A stretch of 64,000 bases of DNA, from NCBI GenBank assembly GCA_037954235.1, contig JBBMOA010000016.1, forward strand, positions 1,059,001 through 1,123,000, written 5' to 3'. Positions 1 to 9,550 of this stretch are shown piece by piece. The first letter of the stretch is position 1, and the number at the start of each line of letters is the position of its first letter. Source of the stretch: Aulostomus chinensis (Eukaryota > Chordata > Actinopteri > Syngnathiformes > Aulostomidae). The notes beneath the pieces are model-generated. The model was given only the letters and a program-made list of their open reading frames with translations, made no database searches and was not told where the DNA came from. The position numbers were made by a program, and so were the translations under genes.

Positions 1-338
1 ATCCGTCTCATTCTCGGGTTTGGATGTGATTCGCTGTCACGCTTCTCTCTTCTGAATGTGGGAGGATCTCCACTTTCCTGACACTGAGAAGAGATTTCAT
101 CCCCATAGAAACACACGTTCTCATGGTCACGAGCTTCAGTGTGACACCAATCAAAGCAGTGGCCAGACCCCCCCACAGCTCAGCCTCCATCAGAGTTCTG
201 ATTAGTTCTAGAACTTTACGTCCATCATGGTGGAAACACGCTGGAACGCCCTGATGTCTCCTTTTGAGCTGAGTTCTATACAGAAAAGCCTTGTGGGTGA
301 AGGGTTAGTTGGAGCTGATCCAGTTCACATCCACACTG

Positions 339-344
<6 letters not shown>
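1..344. other. Gene-free flank
   Basis: Unique-looking mixed-composition DNA. I see no splice-bounded open frame, RNA gene or repeat signature before the first GT array. Confidence 0.5.
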
Positions 345-403
<59 letters not shown>

Positions 404-496
404 CTTGGTAGTTTTAACTGAGGAAAATCCATCCAGCCAATCAATCATCCTCCATCATCAGCAGATTAAATGTCTACATGATCAGCAACTCAGAGT

Positions 497-543
<47 letters not shown>

Positions 544-587
544 TAAATAGGCCTCAAACTAAAACACACATGTATACACATATACAT

Positions 588-655
<68 letters not shown>
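345..655. repeat. Alternating (GT)n / (CA)n / (GT)n cluster
   Basis: Three dinucleotide arrays lie in alternating orientation: GT at 345-403 (ending in GCGCGC), CA at 500-540, and GT at 592-655. Neighbouring arrays are reverse complements, so single strands could fold arm to arm, and each is a Z-DNA-prone alternating purine-pyrimidine tract. The third array directly abuts the 5' end of a SINE. GT resumes at 1519 after the SINE tail, so the SINE probably inserted into one GT array. Confidence 0.95.
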
Positions 656-656
<1 letters not shown>

Positions 657-1518
657 CGGCCCGGTGGAGCAGTGGTCCTCCCTGTGGCCCCCCAGCAAGA
701 AGGTTGTGGGTGGAGCAGTGGTCCTCCCTGTGGCCCCCAGCAAGAAGGTTGTGGGTGGAGCAGTGGTCCTCCCTGTGGCCCCCAGCAAGAAGGTTGTGGG
801 TGGAGCAGTGCTCCTCCCTGTGGCCCGCAGCAAGAAGGTTGTGGGTGGAGCAGTGGTCCTCACTGTGGCCCCCAGCAAGAAGGTTGTGGGTGGAGCAGTG
901 GTCCTCACTGTGGCCCCCATGAAGAAGGTTGTGGGTGGAGCAGTGGTCCTCACTGTGGCCCCCAGCAAGAAGGTTGTGGGTGGAGCAGTGGTCCTCCCTG
1001 TGGCCCCCATCAAGAAGGTTGTGGGTGGAGCAGTGGTCCTCACTGTGGCCCCCAGCAAGAAGGTTGTGGGTGGAGCAGTGGTCTCACTGTGGCCCCCATG
1101 AAGAAGGTTGTGGGTGGAGCAGTGGTCCTCACTGTGGCCCCCAGCAAGAAGGTTGTGGGTGGAGCAGTGGTCCTCCCTGTGGCCCCCATCAAGAAGGTTG
1201 TGGGTGGAGCCCCGGCTGCAGCACGGGGTCTTTCTGGGTGAGTCTCCATGTTCTCCCTGTTCCTGCTGGGTTCTCTCTGGTACTCCAGCTTCCTCCACAG
1301 TCCAAAGACATCAAGAGGGACCAGGTTAATCCAGACTCTAAATTGACCGTAGGCGTGGCTGGGAGAGCCAGTGGTTGTCTGTCTCTATGTGTTGGCCCTG
1401 CCATGGACTGGGGACCTGTCCAGGGGGAACCCCGTCTCTCGCCCGTTGACGCTGGGATAGACTCCAGGCCCCCCCCCCCCCCCGCGACCCTTAATAAGAA
1501 TAAGCGGAAGACAATGGA
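656..1518 (+). mobile_element. tRNA-derived SINE with 12-unit amplified head (copy 1)
   Basis: This is a member of a fish interspersed element with a tRNA-like head, a unique body and a short tandem tail. It starts GCGGCCCGGTGGAGCAGTGG. A 45-bp head unit repeats 12 times (666-1205), followed by the body (1206-1500), which contains phrases shared with the other copies: TCCAAAGACATCAAGAGG, GACTCTAAATTGACCG, GACCTGTCCAGGG and the tail AAGCGGAAGACAATGGATG. The body carries a 15-base C run (1469-1483). It lies inside a GT array (592-655 before, 1519-1550 after), so any target duplication cannot be told from the microsatellite. The head resembles a pol III A box (TGGAGCAGTGG). The B-box region reads GGTGGAGCCCC, which looks degraded. 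The body layout matches copy 3 rather than copy 2. I do not assign a Repbase family name. Confidence 0.8.
666..1205 (+). repeat. 45-bp minisatellite made of SINE head units
   Basis: Units start at 666, 712, 757, 802, 847, 892, 937, 982, 1027, 1072, 1116 and 1161. The period is 45 bp, with one unit of 46 and one of 44. Each begins GGAGCAGTGGTCCTC and ends AAGAAGGTTGTGGGT. Variants include CCTCCC versus CCTCAC and CAGCAAG versus CATCAAG or CATGAAG. Because 45 is a multiple of three, all frames without a stop stay open for the whole array. The long frames here are therefore artefacts and not genes. Confidence 0.93.
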
Positions 1519-1549
<31 letters not shown>

Positions 1550-1913
1550 TTGACACCCAGACCATGGTAGCCAATGAAAGTCACTGAGGATGTTTGAAAC
1601 CTCTCAGCTGTGACTTCAGCCTCAGCTGGACTGGACTCACCCCCCCTGACTCAGACTGGCTCGGTTCAGCTGCACCAGTAAAGTTGATCTACAGTTTCAG
1701 GAGACACGAGAGAGCAGTCATTGATTTTCTGTCTCAGATAACTGGAGATAACCTGAAGAGGAAAAATCCCGGTAAACGTGGAAGGAAGCACGAGGAAGCA
1801 ACTGGCCTCTAAATTAATTAGCAGTGACCATCAGACACGAGCTCAGTCAGTGTTTACGGCGAGGCTGGGTGTCATGTAGCTGTAGTTAGCAAGTGACAAA
1901 GGGAGCCTCCTCT

Positions 1914-1914
<1 letters not shown>
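1519..1914. other. GT remnant and gene-free DNA
   Basis: A GT/GC array occupies 1519-1550 and is probably the right half of the microsatellite split by SINE copy 1. The rest is unique DNA with no recognisable gene. Confidence 0.5.

Positions 1915-1970
<56 letters not shown>
1915..1970. repeat. (CA)n microsatellite
   Basis: An uninterrupted CA array of about 28 repeats. Confidence 0.97.
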
Positions 1971-1973
<3 letters not shown>

Positions 1974-2151
1974 AGAATTTACCCTGGACGGCGGCAGCAG
2001 TGAGGCATGTGACATGTATTAGTGACAAGAATGTTTCAAAATAACTTTGATGTGGAGATGAAACGGAGACAAACACGAAAAAAGGAAGTGGAGAAGAACG
2101 TGAAGACCCACCCACTGTAGACACAGACACACAATTATCAATACTTGTATG

Positions 2152-2211
2152 CGTGTGTGTGTGTCTATATATCTATATATAGATATATATGATCAAACAC
2201 ACACACACACA
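2152..2211. repeat. Composite palindrome: GT arm, TA core, CA arm
   Basis: A perfect 24-bp palindrome (2166-2189, core CTATATATAG) is flanked by GT on the left (2152-2164) and CA on the right (2196-2211). The whole segment is therefore an imperfect dyad of about 60 bp that could extrude as a cruciform. Confidence 0.85.
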
Positions 2212-3833
2212 GTGAGTGGGACTGACCCATCACCTTTGAGCAGGGTCAGACGGTAGAGGGTGAACGTAAACACGCAGCAGTTCCGACTGCGTGTGATGAG
2301 AATTCCATCCCAACATTGATGGCAGATGCACGCTGGGACGATAACAAAGACGCTCTTGTTAGCGGCTCACACAAACTCTGGTTCTCGGTTAGCCAGTGAT
2401 GCTGCTGCTATGCTAACTAGCCGCCTGGCTCCCATGCATTCACAACAGCAGCTGTAAGGGCTTGGGTGTCTTGTAACCGTCTCTGGCGTGCTGATGATGT
2501 CAGCCATGACCAGCAACCACAGAATGAAAATGCACAACTTTGACAAACTCAAGGTTTAAGACCTCTGATATTGTAAACTGTGAGGCTTCGCTGTGGGGGC
2601 GACGGTGGACTGGCTGGGCGTGTTGGATTGACTTGTGAAGGTGGAGTCATGGGGGGGGGGCAGGCAAACCATCATTTCTCAGCTTCAGTTCTGTCAGAGC
2701 ATGAATCAAAAAGGCCTTCGCCGTGGCTCCGACTGACAGTTAACCCTGGCGTGTGGCTGCGAGCGGCTGCCTCCTCCGTAGCAGGTGCCACATCACTTCA
2801 TTACAACCTCCAGGTTCTTGTTTTCTTTCGAGGGAAAAACTATTTGACAGAACTTAAAATCCCTCGGAGGCGATGTGAGTCCAGCGTTGGCGTCCTCTTC
2901 TGTAACTACCTTGAGTTGTCCAATGGCGCCGTCAGCCGCCGTCAGCTGGAGAGGAAACTCTCTTGTCTGAGGTCCTTCACAGCTCTGCTGGCCACAAAGA
3001 AACAAGACTAAACGGCTCAGTATCTGTCGGATGTTGTCAGTTTTGTTCTGGGGACCTTGAGGGCAGGAATTACAGAGCGCCACATTTCCTTATTGTGCCA
3101 TTCAACATTTTCCTGGAGCAAAGTCTCACTTCTGCTGCTGCACAAATGCTCATTAAAGCCCCAAATACTTCTTTCCTTGATGTCTAGGTGGCGTTGATTA
3201 AGCGAATTCAGGTCTCATAAACAAGGAAAATCCCTGTGATGCTGGTTAAAATGCTTTTCTTGGAGAGAAGAGCCACACTGAGACGTGAGCAGCAGCAACA
3301 ATGACAGACGCTGCTCCTGCAATCCTCCCTCCTGTTGCATCAAAGTCAGAAGAACCAAATCAGCTGACTTCCTCCTTTGTTCCAGCGAGCCCTGATGATT
3401 TAGGAACCGCTGTTGCCGCCGCCACCGCCGCGATAAACTTCAAGGAAATAACCCGTCATTTTCCACTCAGTAGAATCATCCCCCGCGCTGCCACTGCAAG
3501 CTTCGAGCTTTATCTCCCTCGAACCCAGACACAGAGATGGGGGGGCGACGACTGCCAAATATATTAAAATGTGCTGCACAGAACGAGGACGTGCACAAGG
3601 GAGGCGGTGGGCTGCAAAAATCTAATCAAAAACTCAACTTGAGTGGCACGACAGATAGATGTGGAGATATAATTTGGCTAATTTAGTTGGAGTCATCTGT
3701 GATTTTGTTTTATCAGTGACGGAGGCGTCGACGGCTCAGCTGGGAGAAGCTGGGAGGCTTTGACTAAAGAGGTGGTGCAGGTGGGTGATGACATACTTTG
3801 AGGATTTCTTCAAATTGAAAAACCAGCATAGAT
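2212..3833. other. Gene-free DNA
   Basis: Unique-looking DNA. The longest frame (2580-3011, +) matches no family I know and lacks convincing splice context. The stretch 3080-3230 is AT-richer, with words such as CATTAAAGCC and GATTAAGCGAATTC. It could be conserved noncoding DNA, but the window cannot show that. Confidence 0.45.
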
Positions 3834-3863
3834 GTGTGTGTGTGTGTGTGGGGGGGGGGGGGG
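3834..3863. repeat. GT array running into a 14-base G run
   Basis: TGTGTG passes directly into 14 consecutive G (3850-3863), a compound microsatellite. Confidence 0.93.
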
Positions 3864-3882
3864 TTAGACATTACAAGTATTG

Positions 3883-3902
3883 NNNNNNNNNNNNNNNNNN
3901 NN
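3883..3902. other. Assembly gap (20 N)
   Basis: Twenty N lie at the left edge of a CCAT-rich array. The true missing length is unknown. Collapse of the tandem array is the likely cause of the gap. Confidence 0.98.
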
Positions 3903-4489
3903 CCTCCATCCCGCCCTCCCTCCAACCCTCTATCCATCCCTCCCTCCAACCCTCTATCCATTCCTCCATCCATCCCTCCCTCCCTCCTACCCTCTATCCC
4001 CTCCCTCCATCCATCCCTCCCTCCAACCCTCTATCCATCCCTCCCTCCATCCATCCCTCCCTCCAACCCTCTATCCATCCCTCCCTCCCTCCATCCATCC
4101 CTCCAACCCTCTATCCATCCCTCCCTCCATCCATCCCTCCAACCCTCTATCCATCCCTCCCTCCCTCCAACCCTCTATCCATTCCTCCATCCATCCCTCC
4201 CTCCCTCCTACCCTCTATCCATCCCTCCATCCCGCCCTCCCTCCAACCCTCTATCCATCCCTCCCTCCAACCCTCTATCCATTCCTCCATCCATCCCTCC
4301 CTCCCTCCTACCCTCTATCCCTCCCTCCATCCATCCCTCCCTCCAACCCTCTATCCATCCCTCCCTCCATCCATCCCTCCCTCCAACCCTCTATCCATCC
4401 CTCCCTCCATCAATCCCTCCCTCCAACCCTCTATCCATCCCTCCCTCCATCAATCCCTCCCTCCAATCCTCTATCCATCCCTCCATTCA
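3903..4489. repeat. CCATCCCTCC-type tandem array with higher-order repeat
   Basis: The array is built from CCATCCCTCCCTCC and AACCCTCTAT blocks of about 20-24 bp. A larger module recurs: the rare CATCCCGCCC variant lies at about 3909 and again at about 4230, 321 bp apart, with similar following sequence. On the minus strand it is a GGAT-type tail of the SINE fragment at 4490-4598, so it probably grew from that tail. The long Ser/Pro/Ile/His frames across it are repeat translations. Confidence 0.9.
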
Positions 4490-4598
4490 TCCATTTTCTA
4501 TCTCTTATCCTGTTCAGGGTCGCAGGGGGTGGAGCCTATCCCAGCAGCTTTTCGGGTGAGAGGTGGGGTTCACCCTGGACGGGTCACCAGCTGGACAG
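4490..4598 (-). mobile_element. 5'-truncated SINE fragment, tail toward the array
   Basis: Read on the minus strand, it gives the 3' body of the same SINE family: GGTGACCCGTCCAGGGTG, a CACCTCTCACCCG-like segment, GCTGGGATAGGCTCCACC, GACCCTGAACAGGATAAG, then AAAATGGATGAATGG running into the expanded tail at 3903-4489. The head and first half are missing, as expected from incomplete reverse transcription. Confidence 0.78.
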
Positions 4599-6277
4599 TT
4601 TATGAATCTTCCAAATCCATGAGTCTGATTTTGTATTTCTCATATTTATTCCCCTGAACGGTTTGGACGTTTATGACATCATTCTCTCTCCTACCCGTTA
4701 CGTAGAGGAAACACCATGAACAGAGCGACTGACCTGCTTCCCCGGCTGAAGGATTCTTTGTGACCGCTGACGCTGCACCAGGACACCCGGCTGTTCTCAA
4801 GCCGCCCAGCACTAGAACCCTTTCAGAAGAGCCTGAACCTCCACATGAACACTCGCCTCCAGAGACCTGGATGTGCGTCCGTACCCTCGCCTCAGGTCTA
4901 GATTGTGGTTCTCTCCTCTAAGCGGGGCCTGCAGCTTCTACCACAACCAGCCATCGTCCCACATCACGTCCCTCCGCTGGTAAAACTCACACTTGGACGC
5001 TGGTCCCTCCCTCCCTCGAGGCCTAATGACGAGGAGATCACCCCTCCATGGTGGCTGCACTGCTGCTGCTGCTGCAGCTCCTCTGCAACTCTCACTGACC
5101 CTCAGTGACACACAGGAACACGGCGAAGGCAACAGACGAGGTGAGAAATGAAGTCACGCCGCTGCCGAGCAGCTCACACGCAGGACGGCTCGCTCTCTTC
5201 TCTCTAAATTTATGTCAGAGTGTAGCTCCTCTAAGTAGCCGTATCTTTTGCCGTACAAAACAACGATTTTCCATTCCTGCAAAATGACCCAATAAACTTT
5301 TATGGTATTGTATCATTTCTTTTTATGAGCCTGTGTCATATACTGCAGGCTACTTTAGCTCATCTTACTGAAATGAAAACAAAGAGGCAGCTCGTGGAAT
5401 TATGAAGCTAAATCTTTGACAGCAGCAAACACTCAAAATATCCAGAATATCTGCTGAGCTGCAGAACCACGAGAAAAGCAGTTGCCATCCTGAGAGGCCG
5501 AATGACACGCCGACTTCCTGCCGACAGCTACGGCGAGTCAGCCGGCAGAGCTGCGGAAGAGACGACTTCCTGCTGTCTCAGACCTGCAGCGTCACGCTCG
5601 CCAGAGCTGCAGCTGAAGATTCTTTTGTTTCAGAGACAAGAAACACGCAGCTGCAGGTTGGTGCCGTGATCTCAGTTACACCTGTCGACTCGTCCGTCCA
5701 CGCACGCACACGCGACCGTATGACAAACGTAGCACGGCTGGGATGAATTTCTTCAGCTACAGATCATTTTCAGGCTCAGTAGGATGAACTGAAAAACACT
5801 GGAAAGTCAAAGGTCACTGACAAGCACATGTGGTGGAAGTATTATTCATGTCACCAAACATCAGTCTGATGCAGGTCTTCGTGGGATTGTGAATAATCTG
5901 ACGAACACACCTGCTTTTGATTCAGCTCATGTTTTAATCTGATTTCTCTGCTCGTGTGCAGCTGTGAAAAAGTGATTTTTGGAGCGCAGAACAACATTCG
6001 CTCCCATTGGTCCAGACTCCAGACCCGCCTCCACCATCATGGCAGAGGAGGAGTGGGTCGGAGCACGGCGGCCTCGGGAATGAAAGCTCGTCTCTGACGG
6101 AGCTGACGCAGCACCAACACCTGATGGGATGATGCCAAATAACCCGAAATACCAGAAGTCCATGAACGGAGTTGTGTAAATCAGGCTTTTTCAGACTACA
6201 ATACATGTCAACATATCTAAATAGATTATTGTCATTACTAGATTATTATTATTGGATTATCAGGGATTTAGTGATGA
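4599..6277. other. Gene-free DNA
   Basis: Unique-looking DNA containing a short CTG run (5060-5077) and isolated AATAAA words (for example near 5291) without any upstream gene. I see no exon or RNA gene. Confidence 0.45.
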
Positions 6278-6963
6278 GAAATGAGAAAAGCATGGCGGCC
6301 CGGTGGAGCAGTGGTCCTCCCTGTGGCCCCCCAGCAAGAAGGTTGTGGGTGGAGCAGTGGTCCTCCCTGTGGCCCCCCAGCAAGAAGGTTGTGGGTGGAG
6401 CAGTGGTCCTCACTGTGGCCCCCCAGCAAGAAGGTTGTGGGTGGAGCCCCGGCTGCAGCACGGGGTCTTTCTGGGTGAGTCTCCATGTTCTCCCTGTTCC
6501 TGCTGGGTTCTCTCTGGTACTCCAGCTTCCTCCACAGTCCAAAGACATCAAGAGGGACCAGGTTAATCCAGACTCTAAATTGACCGTAGGCGTGGCTGGG
6601 AGAGCCAATGGTTGTCTGTCTCTATGTGTTGGCCCTGCCATGGACTGGTGACCTGTCCAGGGGGAAGGCTGCTGGGATAGGCTCCACCCCCACCACCCTG
6701 AACAGGAGAAGAGGGGGAACATGGAGGGAGGGAGGGATGGGTGATGGATGGATGGATGAATGGATGGATGATAATGGATGGATGGATGATGAATGATGGA
6801 TGGATGGATGATGGATGGATGGATGGATGATGGATGGATGGATGATGGATGGATGGATGATGAATGATGGATGGATGGATGATGGATGGATGGATGATGA
6901 ATGATGGATGGATGGATGATGGATGGATGGATGGATGATGGATGGATGGAAATGAGAAAAGCA
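6278..6963 (+). mobile_element. SINE copy 2, three-unit head, 15-bp target duplication
   Basis: The perfect direct repeat GAAATGAGAAAAGCA flanks the element (6278-6292 and 6949-6963), so the insertion itself is 6293-6948. It has three 46-bp head units (starting 6305, 6351, 6397), then the body from 6443. Its body lacks the CCCCGCCTCTCGCCCG segment seen in copies 1 and 3 and reads GGGGGAAGGCTGCTGGGATAGG, a deletion shared with the copy at 48.5 kb. The 3' tail is a GGAT/GATGAATG array (about 6722-6948). The clean duplication shows the tandem head was already present at insertion. Confidence 0.92.
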
Positions 6964-9047
6964 ACAGTTCATCCTTCTCCATTCATTTGTGATTTAAAAC
7001 TAAGAAAACAAACGTCTTAGTTGTGCAAAGTTCAGTGTAAACAACAGCGAGGTGGAGACGGCGGAGGAGGACGAGAGACGAGAGACGAGAGACGAGAGCA
7101 GCTCCCTGTTTACTTTAACTGACTGGCCTTTCAGAGCTTCACAGCTCATTTCTATCCGATGTTGACGTTGGTATGAAATGTAGGAGTGGAGAGATGTTGG
7201 AGCTAAACACCCACAGTCCCACAGTCAGAGAGAGAACTGCCGGGGAGCCCAGGAGGGAGGGAGAAGGAGGGAGGGAAAGGGTGAGAAACCAGTGTGTAAA
7301 CAGAATTGGGAGCCATCAGAACGAGGTTCTGGCGGCGGCGCAGCAGCACCGCCTCACCTGCCTGCATGAGTCAGCTGAAACTGAAAAGAGCCGAAGGTCC
7401 AGACACATTCAAGTCTCCTCAAGCAGCAGCAGCTCTTCGTCACTGTTAGAATAGAATCATACAATTTAGCTTTGAATGACGTGTTCCAGATTATATCTTC
7501 AGGTCAAAGGTGACAGTGATACCAGGAGGCCTGGTACCAGGGAGCACGCACAGCTTCACCCTGGCGGGGGCCTAAAGTCCGGGCCTGTAGGGGCTGGGAG
7601 GGAACATCTGAGGTGTTAGAGTCTCTGTTCTTAACACTTTGCTGAATCACAGCTTTGACTTTTGTTCTGGCAGGTGAAGCAAAAAGATCAAGTCTACAAA
7701 AAGGAGGTGAAGGCAGAACCCAAACAGGTCGGAACACATTAGAACCTGGATGGTTCCAGCGTTGACATTATTCTCAGACGCAGCCGAGCCAGCCTTGACC
7801 CCGTGACCCTGCAGTGTCTTATCTATCCCATCACGTGGGGGTGTCCTTGAACACAAGCCAGAGGGGGGGGTGTCAGATGCTAAAACCTGTGTCCACGCGT
7901 ATCACTTTTTAATTAAACTCAAGAATTAAAATACTGAAAAATCACGTTTAATAATCAAAAATAAATGAAATCTTTCCATCATAAGATCACCCCTTGGTGA
8001 TGATTCTGGTTCTGGTCCTACTGGACCGCTGTCCCAGGTGTCACTGAACATGAAAAGGCCTGAGGTAATATTCTTGCTGCCCCTCACATTGAGCTCCAGC
8101 CAGAGCTGACTGCTAGTTAGCTTAGCTGCTACGAGCGCTAGCAGTGGGGCTCGTTCCCGTGCTGGATGATCCTTAATCTGTCCATGTCAGGTTCCTTCTT
8201 CAGGGTCTTTTCTCTCCTCTGAACAACCAGCACACACAGACCACCGGCAGACTGTTCGTTTGACCCAGTATTGAGGATATTGGTGGTTTGATGCTTGGTG
8301 AGAGCAGGAGTCTGTGGCCTTCGCTCATTCATCACCTCGCTGGTCAAGATAAGGATGGAGCCTCTGAAAACTGGCAGCTGACAGTCTTTAGCTTCCTGTA
8401 AAAGCCTTTTTAGAGCTCCACTGAGATTAATAACGTCTGACCACATGCTCAATGACCACGCGTTCGTCTAATGAGTGTTTGGCGTTTGTAATAAAGCACG
8501 TCTGACGACTGGGCCTGTATGTGGAGCGAATTTGCTGCAGCTGCTTCGGTGCTACTGAGAGGCTTGGTTAGGAGGTCTCTGGGAAGGTAATGGGTGTTGG
8601 GGTAATTCTGACCCACACAGGCATTGTACTGCTGCCATTATTTGAGAGGGAAGTGGAGGACGAGAGAGGAGAGGGACAGCTGGAGACAGACAGCCAGAGA
8701 CGGAGGGTGATTAGGGTTAGACATGGTGCCACCGCTCGGCCGGATCTATAGAAATAGCCTCTTAACATGATGGATGAGCTATGCACAAAAACAGAAATAC
8801 ACGGTGCTGGTGCTGGGCCATTGTGCTGCCAGTTAGGCTGGAAAACACGCCTGGTCAGGAGTGGCGCCTCCTGCTGCGCTGACAGGAGAGCGCTGGACAT
8901 TTCCTGTCTGTTCTGCTGCCTGCATTCACTCGGCCTTCTTTTAACCAGCTGCTCTACTGTCTTTTGAAATTGTAGAATCCAGATTTTCTTTCTTTAGAAC
9001 CTTCCACTGGAAAGAAAGAGTTGTTCTTTTATTAAGGTTTATTCAAA
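6964..9047. other. Gene-free DNA
   Basis: Contains a short tandem of the heptamer GAGACGA (about 7069-7096), a GGAGGGAGG-rich patch (7250-7280) and GCAGCAGC runs near 7425. No open frame resembles a known protein. Confidence 0.45.
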
Positions 9048-9069
9048 CCCCCCCCCCCCCCCCCCCCCC
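9048..9069. repeat. Poly(C) tract, 22 bases
   Basis: Uninterrupted C run, able to form i-motif (C strand) or G-quadruplex (G strand) structures. Confidence 0.95.
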
Positions 9070-9357
9070 AATGCTGACTGGGTTCTGTTGTCCTAAAACT
9101 GAGGGACAGATTTCACATGCAGCCGTTGGCTGACATTCATGGGCACAGTCCAACAGAGGGAATAGAACATTATCACATTATAATTGTGCAGTGTGTTCAC
9201 AAGCAAATGGGAACTGGGGGAGCTCTGACTGGCGGGGCGGGAGAAATCAGTCAGACTACAGGGAAGTGGCAGCCTGATGAGGAAGCTAGGATGACAACAC
9301 GGCAGTAAAATCTGTATCTAACCCTCCGAGTACTCACTAACAGGAGTCTTGAACTTA

Positions 9358-9485
9358 CTGAGATGTTTTTTTCCTCCTTCATCACTTCTCAGGGACTCCA
9401 GAATGTAGGAAGAACCAGCCACAACATTTAGCTCGAAGCTAACGGAGACTGACGGCTAACAGCTGCTGAACGGCCCAAAAACCTC
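9358..9485 (+). repeat. Unclassified interspersed repeat, copy C (5' part)
   Basis: Shares an ordered string of words with copies at 45.95 kb (+), 20.4 kb (-) and 33.0 kb (-): TCACTTCTCAGGGACTCCAG, AATGTAGGAAGAACCAGCCA, TTAGCTCGAAGCTAACGGAG and ACTGACGGCTAAC. The family contains a conserved short palindrome, TTAGCTT-N-AAGCTAA. I see no coding capacity and cannot tell SINE from MITE. Confidence 0.65.
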
Positions 9486-9499
9486 TGTTTACTAACTCA

Positions 9500-9550
9500 C
9501 ATGTATTTGATGTATACTATATACTGTATATAGTATACATCAAATACATG
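9500..9550. repeat. Perfect 51-bp hairpin palindrome
   Basis: The 24-base left arm (9500-9523, beginning CATGTATTTGATG) is exactly reverse-complementary to the right arm (9527-9550), separated by CTG. A degraded second copy of similar words (ATGTATATGACATACAGTATA) follows at 9562-9583. Confidence 0.97.

Noticed and set aside
309..1570. Long open frames (up to 310 codons) over the left end
   Set aside because: They are translations of GT/CA arrays and of the 45-bp SINE head array, whose length is a multiple of three; several frames on both strands stay open together.
2580..3011. 143-codon plus frame as a gene
   Set aside because: No known motif, no clear splice or start context, and overlapping minus frames of similar length.
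3785..4657. Ser/Pro/Ile-rich frames of about 240-290 codons
   Set aside because: Pure translation of the CCATCCCTCC array, open in all three plus frames and spanning the N gap.
5280..5330. Polyadenylation site of a gene (AATAAA)
   Set aside because: No upstream coding region or exon is recognisable; the hexamer occurs by chance many times in 64 kb.
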